Shown here: one piece after another, positions 1 to 10,065 of the stretch
Numbering within the stretch: the first letter of the stretch is position 1
How the letters are laid out: every line of letters starts with the position of its first letter
Assembly (NCBI GenBank): GCA_019649035.1
Contig: BMAT01002305.1
Coordinates: 284,775-309,737, forward strand
Length of the DNA: 24,963 bases
Source: Elysia marginata
Lineage: Eukaryota; Mollusca; Gastropoda; Plakobranchidae
Reading direction: 5' to 3'
Notes under the pieces: generated by a model
Told to the model about the DNA's origin: nothing
What the model saw: only the letters and a program-made list of their open reading frames with translations
The model's database searches: none
Program-made: the position numbers and the translations under genes

Positions 1-210
1 GTGGCGCCTTCACCCTGGCCTTGACATGTTCTAATCTACAAAAATCTATAGATCACAGCAGTCTACCTAGTTACAACATCAAATCCAGCCTTCTTGTTTG
101 GCATTGAGTTTGAATAATTATAATTATTATAATGTCAAAACAAGGATCACAGTGCCATAGACGTTGCCATGCACGGACGAAATCAATTGAGATTAGTATA
201 AAATCTCTCA

Positions 211-213
211 GTC

Positions 214-302
<89 letters not shown>
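211..302. repeat. Compound microsatellite (TGTC)n-(TC)n-T run
   Basis: About nine uninterrupted TGTC units run directly into about twenty CT units and then a run of T. The clean junction suggests that one motif grew out of the other by slippage. A short open frame across it is pure Leu/Ser low complexity and is not a gene. Confidence 0.97.
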
Positions 303-635
303 CACTTACTCACTTTTTTTCTTGTTTTAGACCCAAACCTTTAGTTTTTTTCACAAAGTCTTATTATTTAATTTTGATTCTACATTCTTATTAGTAGCGA
401 GTTTACATTTCAGGTAACAGAACAATATCCGCGTTTATAATCGTCCACATTCAAGAGAAGGTTGAGACATTACTGGTATTGAGCATAAAATGTATGCATT
501 CCTTTTTCATAGAACAAAAAAAAATGTTTCCCTTTTTCTCATTTGCAACATAAGTTTTTGGTGATTTAGCTGTCTCCGTCTTCAATCTTTATTAACTTCA
601 TGTTATACTAATGATTTTAAAGAGGGAGAGAGTTG

Positions 636-667
<32 letters not shown>

Positions 668-1045
668 TGAAGGTAAGGATAGAGAACAAAAAGTAAAGTA
701 TGGCAGTGTGAAAAATGCCATATTACTGTGCGGCGAATTCGGACAACATTGAGTGGATAGGCCTGTTTAAAGTTTGTTAATAAATTCGTTTTTTTATTCT
801 GTCATGAATCTACTTATCTTTTTAAATTACACAATTGAGTAGAACAACTGTTTATAAAGTGTGCAGCAGTAAGGGACAGTTCCATGAATTTTTGAACATT
901 CTTTTAGAGTAGTTCCCTTTGTATAATGGTGCGTTTTTAGGCTTACATTTAGCACTAAATTTATTTAAATAAATAACCTCGCCAACAGAAGAGTTCGCTG
1001 GTGAGCCCACCTTATGACTTTTACACTCAAAAAGGTTAGTACTGA
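303..1045. other. Intergenic/intronic stretch with a short (GA)n
   Basis: AT-rich sequence without a recognisable gene. It holds a (GA)n tract at about 636-657 and a short imperfect hairpin at 978-1005 (CTCGCCA paired with TGGTGAG, one G-T wobble). An exon-like 83-nt segment at 331-413 has good splice borders but low-complexity translation, and is not called. Confidence 0.6.
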
Positions 1046-1432
1046 AACAGTCCCATTGACATTATCGAAAAAGCAGTCGATAGACAACCAATTTATTTGT
1101 ACGTTTTAGAATCACAACGTTACCCCATAAAATTGTCCCAAATTGTCTCTGAAGAGACAGTGCAAAGTTTCGATGAAATTTGGGAATACTTAATATTGTA
1201 ATTGAAGAATGAATACGCGAACAGTATTTGTTTGGCCAAAGAGATAAAAAAAAACCTTGTTCCAGTATCCCCATATGACCAGAATATCCAACAACTTTTC
1301 CAGTCCAGACAACAAAAAATCTTTTATTTGGAAAATTTCTCAAGACAGCGATTCTTTGACGAAATTATCACTGAAATCTCAACGCTTCGCAATCAGCGAT
1401 TTCCATCTTCTTTTTCTTTCTCGTTTCTATAA
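1046..1432 (+). pseudogene. Coding-like relic with one in-frame stop, family unknown
   Basis: One plus-strand frame reads from 1046 to a stop at 1430-1432, interrupted only by TAA at 1199-1201. That is about 128 codons with one stop in an AT-rich background. The translation looks like a soluble, helix-prone protein rather than noise: it is rich in E, Q, K, I and L. Segments include RQPIYLYVLESQRYP before the stop and QQLFQSRQQKIFYLENF after it. No family was recognised. There is no start codon in good context, and the 5' side begins just after a stop at 1043-1045. A CAG at 1048-1050 could be a splice acceptor. The opposite strand is also open for 93 codons over 1062-1343, but its translation is less protein-like. 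It could be an old pseudogene, a mobile-element fragment, an exon containing a true stop, or chance. Confidence 0.33.
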
Positions 1433-2380
1433 TTTCCTACAAAAACCATAAATTGTTATTTGCTGCGTATCCCATGTAGCAGCTGGTCCGTGTTTGTCAA
1501 TTTTTTCTGCCCTTTGCAATCAGTTCAAGTTTTGTGTGGATTCTTTTATGTTGATCATTTATTGCTCCTTGTATTTCTTGAAAAGTATAGTTCTCCAAGG
1601 AAATAAAAATAAATGTGTCCTTTTGGTTTCCAAATATGTTGTAACATTAATTGGTACCGTGTGTGCTCCCAAGAGGCGTTTGCTGACCTTTTCGCTCTAA
1701 AATATTCCAAGCCTTTCTTAGCTGATCTCCTAGACAATGGATTTCGATCTTTATAGTCTGGTTCTAATTAAATGGGCCCAATTCGAAAAAAAAATCTTTT
1801 ATGTGCCACCCTGTTTTTCAAATATGTTATTTCCTAAGAAATGCTAATTTTTTTCCAAGTTTCGGGATGCTCAAAATATGTTAAGACTACAAAAAATTGT
1901 TATGCATAAAATTTCATTGTGAAGAAACTTGAAATATTGGTTGTCTTGGATGTGTTTTGAGTAATTGGTGATTGGCAATTATTGTAGTGAGAATGACTTA
2001 GCTTTATTGTGATTATTGAATCATTGAATCATTCTAGTATCGGCATTCACCGCCGTCACCCAAATAAACTTGATTGTAGAGTTCACTCGCAGCGGATGCC
2101 TCCTGTAGTGGTTGTGACTCTTAGTGTTAAACTTTTTTTTATTAATCCGACGTGGGTTAGTAAAATTAGCCACGCACTCAATGGTTCTGACCTACATCTC
2201 TACAGGGTCACGTGAGTCTTCAGAAAACGCCAATATCTTCCGCCTCTTTTCATTTAGATTGCGCATTCCTTTGTGTGGCACGATAGGAAAAAATATTGCG
2301 CAGCTAAAATAAAACGCTTTGATGGTTATTTTAATACAATATATAGGTCAGAATCATTAGGAGCGTCGTAGGGTCATTGA
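1433..2380. other. Stretch without recognised genes
   Basis: AT-rich sequence. Short open frames on both strands look like chance. A 22-codon minus-strand frame near 2040-2105 has protein-like composition, but it is too short and its acceptor too weak to call. Confidence 0.5.
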
Positions 2381-2402
2381 GTTAGAAATAGACGAGAAAG
2401 AT

Positions 2403-2519
2403 CGTAGGTTTTATGCGCTACGGGCCCGCTCAGGAGGACGAAGCTCGTGGCGGAAGAAATCCAAGATGGCATATGGGCTTACGGGGTCCTTCAGCCAATC
2501 GTCTGCTATAAAACCTACG
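2403..2519. repeat. 12-bp inverted repeat enclosing a GC/CpG-rich segment
   Basis: CGTAGGTTTTAT at 2403-2414 is exactly reverse-complementary to ATAAAACCTACG at 2508-2519, enclosing 93 bp that are clearly richer in GC and CpG than the surroundings. The arms do not extend further in either direction. The right arm contains a TATAAAA string, with CCAAT at about 2495-2499 and a TTACGTCA CRE-like octamer shortly downstream. This may be a small non-autonomous element, a hairpin or a promoter-like module. No flanking duplication was found. Confidence 0.6.
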
Positions 2520-3889
2520 CTACCTATGGGTGTTGTTACGTCATACGTTAACGTTGGCGATACGTGAGGCCTCTTTTCCTGTCACAAAACTATTCCTACA
2601 TAAAACGTCTTGTCTTTTTCCAAACTGAGGCCAGCAGGATTTAAACTACCTCCCTAAGCAAAACAGGCAAAAGGATGTCTAAGGCTTATCAGAAGAAAAT
2701 ACTAAACTATTAGATATGTATATCTTAAATATGAAGATCACTTTGCCCCTATTTGAGTTTGGAAACGCAAGACGAAAGTTATGATACTTATAGTAATAGA
2801 ATCATTCTAACAGAACACACGAGATAATGTTGTTGGAAGTCATGGTAAGAGACCGGGGGTTTGGTAAACATCCCTGTCGGGCGAATGATTAGGCAAGCAC
2901 GATACACCCACACGTACGTTCACACACACTCTTGTATTAAAAGTTTCTATCTACAGTGCCAGAGATTACTCGCAATCCTATACTCTTCCCTTTTAAAAGT
3001 GTTCTTGAAATTAAAATCGATCGAAGTTTAAAAAAGGCAGCGTGTCTGTTATTCTTTGTTTTGGTACCCTAAACCTCCCGTTGCGGCATCGTGACATTCA
3101 CCATTCAACGTATTCGTTTCCTTTTTCTAAGTCTGTGTGTCTTCACAGTTCCACGGTGAGGAAACACTCCAATTAAGAACAGTCGTATGAATGAAATAAA
3201 TTTTTGTCTTCGCTTTAAAACAACTCTGGTCACCATACGCCAACGGTGATTACTTTTTTCGTTAACCTAATTTCTGAAAATGCCGTTTCGATGTGAAAAA
3301 TAACATAATCATAATCATTTGTAATCATTATTTAAAATTTCGAACAGTTATGCTAAAACAAATTTTGTTTTCAAAAATCGGTTCAATTTTTAAAGTAGTA
3401 GATTCTTAGAGTAATGAAAAAAGGAAGAAAGCTTCCCATTTTTCCGAAAAGGAATTGTCTTTTCAATTATTTTTTGCTTGTGCCTGCGTTATCTTTTAGT
3501 TTATATGCATGGGTCTTTCCTCTGTCGTATTTTTTTTTTTCGCCGAACTGAAATTGTTTCAGCAAAGACGTTTTGTTTAAAAACTTGTTTTGTTGAAGAA
3601 GCACCGTTTGGACTTGGAGACGTAAACTTCTAAAAACACATATGGTTTTCTTTCTTCTTGTGGAATTTCAAAAATGAAAAATCTTCTGTGTCTGTGTTTC
3701 TTTCGGCTTAGACTAGCTGACTTGGTACTCTAGCTGCACTTATTATTTGCTCGTGGGATTTTCAATTTAGGTGGGTTCTTAGGGCGTTCATGTTTTGTTT
3801 TTTTTTCTACAAAAGACTAAAGTAAAATCTGTATACCTCTCACTAATTCAATCTTTCTGTCTCTCTGTTTGTCCCATTTTTATAACTAT

Positions 3890-3890
<1 letters not shown>
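2520..3890. other. Stretch without recognised genes
   Basis: Contains the CRE-like TTACGTCA near 2535-2542 and otherwise AT-rich sequence with short runs of T. No exon with convincing borders was seen on either strand. Confidence 0.5.
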
Positions 3891-3920
<30 letters not shown>

Positions 3921-4018
3921 ATCTATATCTTTCTCTATCTCTCTCTACCCCTCTCTCTGTCTGTTTCTACCTCTCTCTCTTCTATTCTTTCTCCTTCCTC
4001 TCTCTCGCTTTTCCAACT
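3890..4018. repeat. Pyrimidine-rich (TC)n microsatellite, interrupted
   Basis: A pure (TC) run at about 3891-3912 is followed by degenerate CT-rich sequence with TCTA and TCTG variants. The 95-codon frame over it is Leu/Ser low complexity and not a gene. Confidence 0.92.
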
Positions 4019-4198
4019 TCCTCACATCAAATCCCATCTCAATAATGTTTTTTACTGGAAATTACCCACAGACTTTGCCTAGGATTAGGTTAAACTGAGC
4101 TCTAAAGACTCTCTCCGTTTTTCTCTCTCCAGTGACCTACCATAGCGGCCACCAAATTATAAATGATTTCGCTGTAATTTTAGATTAAATCTACTTAC

Positions 4199-4271
4199 CG
4201 ATTGGCACTTGCTGCCTGGCAGCTAAAGCAGCAGTGAAGCAAACGAGTACTCCAGCCAACACGTTCGACAT
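4199..4271 (-). CDS. First coding exon of a secreted or membrane protein (signal peptide)
   Basis: On the minus strand an ATG at 4271-4269 opens 24 codons. It encodes a textbook signal peptide, MSNVLAGVLVCFTAALA, with a hydrophobic core and an ALA-A cleavage context, and the first mature residues are about ARQQVPI. The exon then ends at G4199 with a perfect donor (G|GTAAGT). The break falls after the first base of a codon (phase 1), which in secreted animal proteins commonly precedes phase-1 extracellular modules such as EGF, Ig, CUB or lectin domains; that general point is family knowledge. The mature protein is not in this exon. Later exons would lie at lower coordinates or beyond the window, and none was identified. 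The ATG follows CTCCAG, so this could also be the acceptor side of a spliced 5' UTR. A second frame across the exon is open but lacks a start. Product unknown. Confidence 0.62.
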
Positions 4272-4364
4272 CTGGAGGCAAGTTGGAAGCTAGTCTGGCA
4301 CGTTCCGAGAGGTAAAAACAGCAAGCCTAGTCAATCTCCTTTTTTGGCGTCAGCAGGAAGTTTT

Positions 4365-4374
4365 GGAAATTCCC
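4365..4374 (-). promoter_or_regulatory. kappaB-like site upstream of the signal-peptide exon
   Basis: GGAAATTCCC on the plus strand (GGGAATTTCC on the minus) matches the NF-kappaB/Rel consensus GGGRNWYYCC. It lies 94 bp upstream of the minus-strand ATG. Next to it are an ETS-like GGAAGT at about 4356-4361 and a Maf/AP-1-like half-site, TGCTGAC on the minus strand at 4349-4355. A TTAAATAA string at about 4429-4436 is a weak TATA candidate. If it is used, the kappaB-like site would lie in the 5' UTR rather than upstream of the start of transcription. Motif matching only; function is inferred. Confidence 0.35.
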
Positions 4375-5450
4375 GATTCCCCAAGCGGATGTGTTCCTGC
4401 GAATTCTTTAAGCTTAAGGACACAAAGCTTATTTAAGCATAGTTGTTGTGTAAAATAACTCGCTCCTTGCAAGTGTGATAATATTTTTTTGCTCCCATGA
4501 ACATTCGTCAAACAGCAGGTCTCTTAATATCTTCCATTACTTGATATCCATCGCTTGATTTTGTCGATTTGATGGACTGATTATATTATAGGAAATGACT
4601 AGACTTGTAAATAACAAAGGCTTATACTGCAGCCCACAAAGAGTCTGTGTCATTTTCTCTTCCATAATTATTATGTTTCTCGATAGAGGTTTGTTGAATT
4701 TCCCTCTACTGGGTGTATAAAAAGGTAAAACCTGTATTGAAGATTCCACGCCAAAACAGCGGATGCAACAACTTGAAGTTTTAAGTATACACATAAATCT
4801 TAAACATTTTTAGTCATTTTGATAATGCACATTACTTCGATAAGTTCGGACTGTGAATCTAGGTAACATTAACATAGCAAAAGATGAACCGAATTACAAT
4901 AAAGCTTAACACGCTTTTCTAATCTTAAATTCTGATATGGCACAATATATTGTTTCGTGCAATCTTTTCATAAAGTGTCTTTGACTATATGATTTTCCCT
5001 TTTATTTACAACTTCTATTCAAGCCTAATTGATTTGTTCATCTTTATCATAATTGATATAAAAACACTGAAATATAAAATGACGTACTTAGATTTGGTGC
5101 TCAAAGGTTTATAAAACCATTCGCTACTTTACACGAGCATTTTTTATACGTAGCAGCTTAGAACATTAAATTTTATCAGAACATTTGAACAGTTTTAAGA
5201 AATTCGGATTCCGAAAAGAAAAAAAAATGAAAAATTTCTTGTGTGCGCCGATTCAAAGTACAGGTTTTTTTACCAATGCACCACAAGTTCCATTGGGATG
5301 ATGGACCAAGAATCTGAGATGCTAGGCTGGGAACGAAGGAAACTGAAGGTGAAAGAAACAAAATAGACTGTGATGTTGTCTTGACACAGAGATCATGGGT
5401 CCAGACAGACATTTAGATGAGTGGAACTTTAAAGGATACAACTTTGATAT
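4375..5450. other. Non-coding stretch with one weak exon candidate
   Basis: AT-rich sequence. The only item noted is a 69-nt minus-strand candidate exon at 5274-5342, with a pyrimidine tract before its acceptor and a GTAAAA donor. It is discussed as a finding and not called as a gene. Confidence 0.45.
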
Positions 5451-5454
5451 ATGA

Positions 5455-6140
5455 CGCGGACTAGTGGTAGTGGGGTGAGGAGTGGTCAAAATAAGATAGA
5501 AAAGAGTTGCATGGTTTTAGCTGATAAAATGGTAAGAAAAGTATTAGGTCTAAAAGAGAGGGAATACGAGAAAGGTAGAAAACAAGAGAGATATAGACAA
5601 CAATGGAACGATAGAAAAATAAAGAGAAAGAGCATAACTTAAGAATGTGATAAAAAGCATAAAACTTAAGAATATGATAAAGAGAGACTATAAATAACAT
5701 AAATGAAAAACACAAACAGGAAAAAAGGAAAACAGAAATAGAAATTAGAAATAAAATACATTGTTCATGAGAAAGAAAAAAGAGATTACAGAGGCTAAAA
5801 TGAAATAGAGACAGATATAGAAGAAGCAGAGATGAATAGGACCGTTAAGAAATCGGAAGAATAACTCCGAACATACAAGCAGTAGAATTTAATAAAAAGT
5901 ACAAGGTTTTATACAATTGTAGAATTAATTTGAATATTGAATACAAATAGATAGAGATAGTATGTTGCAGAAAACCGGGTTACAGAGAGAGAGGGAGAGA
6001 GAGAGAAAGAGGTTTGGGCATTATAAATTTTTCTTACAGCAAAGAACTAGACGATACGGTAAATAGAATAGCTCAGAGAAAAACACACACGCAGAGAATC
6101 GAACACAAAGACAGAGAATCGGAAGGAAAGATACAGTAAA
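5455..6140. other. Purine-rich, strand-asymmetric block
   Basis: For nearly 700 bp the plus strand is dominated by A and G, as many AGAGA, GAAA and AAGAG strings broken by short AT-rich spacers, with a GA-rich core at about 5984-6012. It contains a local tandem duplication of about 25 bp (5632-5656 and 5657-5682, sharing ACTTAAGAAT). CAGAGAATCG is also repeated at 6092 and 6112. The Lys/Arg/Glu-rich open frame at 5451-5642 follows from this composition and is not called as a gene. Confidence 0.7.
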
Positions 6141-6807
6141 CCGAAGCGAAGCAAATGTTTGAAAAAACATAGGAATGTAATGTTTTAAATGATTATAAAC
6201 AATAAAACATGTCATTTGCCAGGGATTTCATATGGCGAGGAATAGCAGATGATTTGCTTCTTACCAAATTTTTTTTTTATAGAAAGCCACATGTGGTCTT
6301 AGGATCTCGATAAGCCAAAATGAACTGATGTAAAAGGATGGAAGACAAGCAGGCCAACTGCCCTTTGGGAATAGACGGGATGAGCGTATATATAATTTTA
6401 TTTAGAAAGGTCCTGCCTGCCAGCAGTTACAAATACGTCAAGAGAGTGGATGTGTCATATTCCCAGTACACAAGCTAATATTAAAGAAGCCCATCGACCC
6501 GTTCAGCTCACACTGAAGTTAAAACAATAACGGGGTTCATTTTTAAGACATAGGAAAAATTCTGCTCTTTTACTATGTTGGTTTTCTTTCTCTCAAAAAT
6601 ACTAATGTAGAAAGTGGGTATAGAGGTAAGTTCACTGAGTTCGTACTTCGGCAGGGGGAGGGAGGGGGGGTTAATCTAAACAACAGATTTACTGTATAAT
6701 CATCTATTTGCTTTGGAAGGGCAGTGAAGGCAGTCAAGGTAAAAAAAGGGAACGCAAGCGGCTTTCTAAAGATACATTTTATACCCTTCAAATTTCAGCA
6801 AATCACT

Positions 6808-6818
6808 ACTCCGGCCTT
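6808..6818. repeat. Left target-site duplication of the SINE
   Basis: ACTCCGGCCTT here is repeated exactly at 7125-7135, immediately outside the two ends of the SINE. This is the signature of LINE-mediated insertion. Confidence 0.85.
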
Positions 6819-7124
6819 ACCGGCTCTGTGGCCTAGCGGTAACACACTCGCTCAGAGATCGGGAGGTGCGTGGTTCGATCCCCGGCCGAGTAAAATCAAG
6901 GAATTTAAAATTGGTATTAGCAGCTGATCCGCCTAATGTCTGGCATTATGAATTTAGTGTTAAGTCTGGTCGGCCCGGTGTCAGAATAATGTGAATGGGT
7001 GTGGTGTATGCAAGCGCTCCTTACATCACAGAGTAGGCAGCACGCTTTCAATTGTCCACAGCGCCGTCTCTGATATAACCTTGTAGTTGACTGGGACGTT
7101 ACAATTCAAACAACCAACCAACCA
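6819..7124 (+). mobile_element. tRNA-derived SINE, complete
   Basis: A short interspersed element of about 306 bp. Its head has RNA polymerase III internal promoters: A box TGGCCTAGCGG at 6829-6839 and B box GGTTCGATCCC at 6872-6882, 32 nt apart. The head is followed by a non-tRNA body of about 200 bp, then a 3' region containing GACTGGGACGTTACA, and a short CAAC/CCAA tandem tail (about 7111-7124). Exact 11-bp duplications of ACTCCGGCCTT flank it. SINEs of this kind are mobilised by a partner LINE that recognises their 3' end. The intact promoter boxes and perfect duplications point to a fairly recent insertion. The tRNA of origin is not clear: the acceptor stem no longer pairs cleanly. Confidence 0.88.
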
Positions 7125-7135
7125 ACTCCGGCCTT
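7125..7135. repeat. Right target-site duplication of the SINE
   Basis: Exact copy of the left duplication at 6808-6818 (ACTCCGGCCTT), directly after the CAAC-type tail. Confidence 0.85.
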
Positions 7136-10065
7136 TTTAAATCCGATGATATTTTTTTCATTTCAAATAAGAATGTTCATTAAAATATTTTTCTTTTATT
7201 TTGGACGGCTCTCGGTTTGATTTCATCTGTTCGGTTATTTTATTTCTAGCTGTTTCTTTTTCAGTCTAGATCTATATATTATTATTCAATAACGGGCAGT
7301 GCACGAAATTTTCGTAATGCTATTTCAGTCCCCGAAACAAGCAGGCCACTATAATTATTGTAGTGCTCCATATTATTAGATAAAGTAATTAAATGTATTG
7401 TGTTTGATGACCTGTTAGAGGATGGTAGCAAATAATCGAGCTTAAGTTCTGCGGAGCAATACTATCTATTTATCTACTTCTTGTACACCATTGTGGACTT
7501 ACTATACAAGTGCCATGCCATGGAGTTATCTAATTTTGTGTACGTCGTTTAGGGACTCAGAAAAAAATGTAACGTTAAGGTGCCACTTTCTGCTTTTCTA
7601 TCGACTAATTATTATGCGAGAAAAAGGATTGGAAAATTGTATACAATACATCGAATTCACATTTACAGGATTAATATCCTAAGAACCAGACTATCGTTTA
7701 TATGTAAAGATAGGAAGATTTAAGTTATGAAACTGTTTACACGTAGCTGAGTTCGACGAAGCTCAAAATCTTTGGTGTGTTATTGAACTTTGAACTCGCA
7801 ACAACAATTTTTCATTGCCCGTAGATAACAAAATTAGGAATATTATCGTGATTTATAATCTGTTTTAAGTTTGGAACTTGCAGCTTCCTAAGTACATAAA
7901 TTTTATAATGATTTGGAAAACGAACAAATGTTATATTATCGATATAAAATAAAAATATACATTTTCAAATACCTCGTCAATATTATTTCTACCGTAAAAT
8001 GTAAAAGAAGAAAAGCATAAAATAATTACATCAGTATAAAAAAATTCTGAGCTTCAAGTAGTACGTAAATCATTTATCGTAGCAAAATAATATAGTGTTG
8101 TTCATTCTCTTCACCCCACGTCTGGACGAGAAAAAATTACAAAAGTGCAGCTAACTTCCGCTATGGTTTTAACTGTGTTGGCTTGTTTTATTTTAAGCTC
8201 AGTAAATCATATTTTGAACTGCTAAGCTGTCTTCAAAATGGTGTTGCACTTTGGTAGTATGGAACAGAAAAAAATTAAAACTAACTGTAGACTTTAGCTT
8301 CATCGCAAGTGTGTAATGCACTCGGAAAATTTAGTTCGCTTCATGCAGTTTTTAAATGTTTTCTCTCCTTTTCTTTTTTTTTTTTTTTTGCCAGCAATTG
8401 CAATTCTACCACTTCCTTAAATAAGTCTTTAGGCCGTCTTCGCAGACAACAGAGTTCACTTGGCTTTTTTCCTCCATCATCTCAGCTCATATCTTGTGTT
8501 TCTTTTATACCGACCTAGGATGAGATGGGGCTTTTCGTTTTTGCTTCGGGGGGAAGGAAGGCAGGGGGACAGTTTCTTGAATAATTTAGAGCAAAGAGCG
8601 GCAGAGACAGAAAATATTATTATGTTTAAAGGTCTGATACGAGCTTGTTGACGCTTTAAAAAAGAATAATTTGTGTTAGAACGAGCTCGCACGGAACAAT
8701 TTGGACACAAAATATGTCCCTGTCCCGTCAGTCTGCACTAATATTTAACGCTCAACTGCACCGAATTCTTCTGAGCGTATTGATTATTAAATTTACATGT
8801 TCTTTACAAAACCTCAATGGCACTTAAAGAAAGCAGTAAACAAAACCAGTAACGCAAGTTTGCGGGTGTATGATTGTTATTGTTGCTATAATTATCATCG
8901 TACGAGTTTGGTGAGAATGTATGATGGTATATGTAAGTTCAATCAAGCCGTCTCAAGGGAGTAAATTATTTCCATTTGAAATTTTATACGGTACGTAGAA
9001 AAGAGTACCTGGTACATAACTATGGAACGCCTATCAAGACAACAAAAGTTTATTACTTGCCGCGTTCAGTATTTTGGATTTAGATCTAGCTCGTTTTTAT
9101 ATTGAAAAGTCCCAGCAACGTAAAGACAAGCTTATGGTCGGGGGTGGGGGGCGGGGTTAAAGCCAAACTTTGGGGGCAACCTCAGACTTGCCTTGAGCAT
9201 CGCTCGTTGCTCCTGACAATGATAAAACACTAGGCCAAGATAAATCACAACAGCCCAGAACGCTTTTTGAAACTGTCATAAATGTTTGACACAACAAAAC
9301 GAGTTTACCCGCAAGTTTGTTTTTTTTTACGGCTAACTAAATGCCTGTTTTCCAAAAAAAATTGTAGATATTGGTTCATAGAATTTTGAATGGCTTGGTA
9401 AAAATTGGTGATATGTTATTGAGAACAATTTCTCTCTTGATGAATGAAAGGCCAATAATTTAGGATTTTTTAACAGGTGCTAAATTTTGTGATAACAAAC
9501 TTACAAGTTAATAAGTAAAAGAATTCGCTTTTAGAAGTGTATTTTATTTTTCAATAAATTATTATTGTACATCAATTGTTACTTAACACGAAAAACTGCA
9601 CAAAAAATTGTTTGAGTTTAATGTAAAGAACAATAAATAGCTTAGAAATTTTGATTCTGTTATTATATTGGGAGATCGTGATTTCGAGAAAGTAAGCTCT
9701 AAATATCATAAGTGTATGTATCATGGGATTCGTTTAAATCCATTAAAGAAACACACTTAATCTCTTCTCCCAAGGAGGGCAGAAAAAAAATATCCACCCT
9801 TAGGAGCAAGAAAGATTTACAAATTGAAGCTCACTTCCAAAAGTTATGAAAAATACTATTCAACCACGAAATATATAAACAGGACAAAGGCCTGAGGCAT
9901 CATTTCACAACCTTTCTTAGATAGATGCTATTATATTTATAGCAACAGAATTATTTTTGCGTGCAGTACCAGCGAACACTTATAATTATCAAACAGCACC
10001 GGCTCAGGTCAGGCAAACTCTGTATCCAAGTGTCGTGGAGAACTTACGAGACGTTTAAATTATAC
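7136..10065. other. Long stretch without recognised genes
   Basis: About 2.9 kb of AT-rich sequence with no gene that I can support. Two minor items are a weak terminal-exon candidate at 8393-8518 behind a long T tract, and a G-rich cluster at 9139-9156. The other open frames are short and not protein-like. Confidence 0.5.
9139..9156 (+). other. G-run cluster, possible G-quadruplex
   Basis: Three long G runs (5, 6 and 4 G) separated by single bases, with a further GGGGG about 16 nt downstream. This could fold as a G-quadruplex, but function is not implied. Confidence 0.4.

Noticed and set aside
331..413. 83-nt exon-like segment with strong acceptor (TTGTTTTAG) and donor (CAG|GTAACA)
   Set aside because: Translation is Phe/Leu-rich low complexity next to a microsatellite. 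It might be a non-coding exon but there is no other support.
2040..2105. Short minus-strand segment reading EASAASELYNQVYLGDGG and ending in a stop
   Set aside because: Only about 22 codons, the acceptor has no pyrimidine tract, and the phase does not match the donor at 4198.
5451..5642. 63-codon Lys/Arg/Glu-rich open frame
   Set aside because: Explained by the purine-rich block; no homology features, promoter or splice sites.
6090..6101. GTTCGATTC on the minus strand, a perfect B-box core
   Set aside because: No A box at the right distance, and it lies in purine-rich repetitive sequence where such strings arise by chance.
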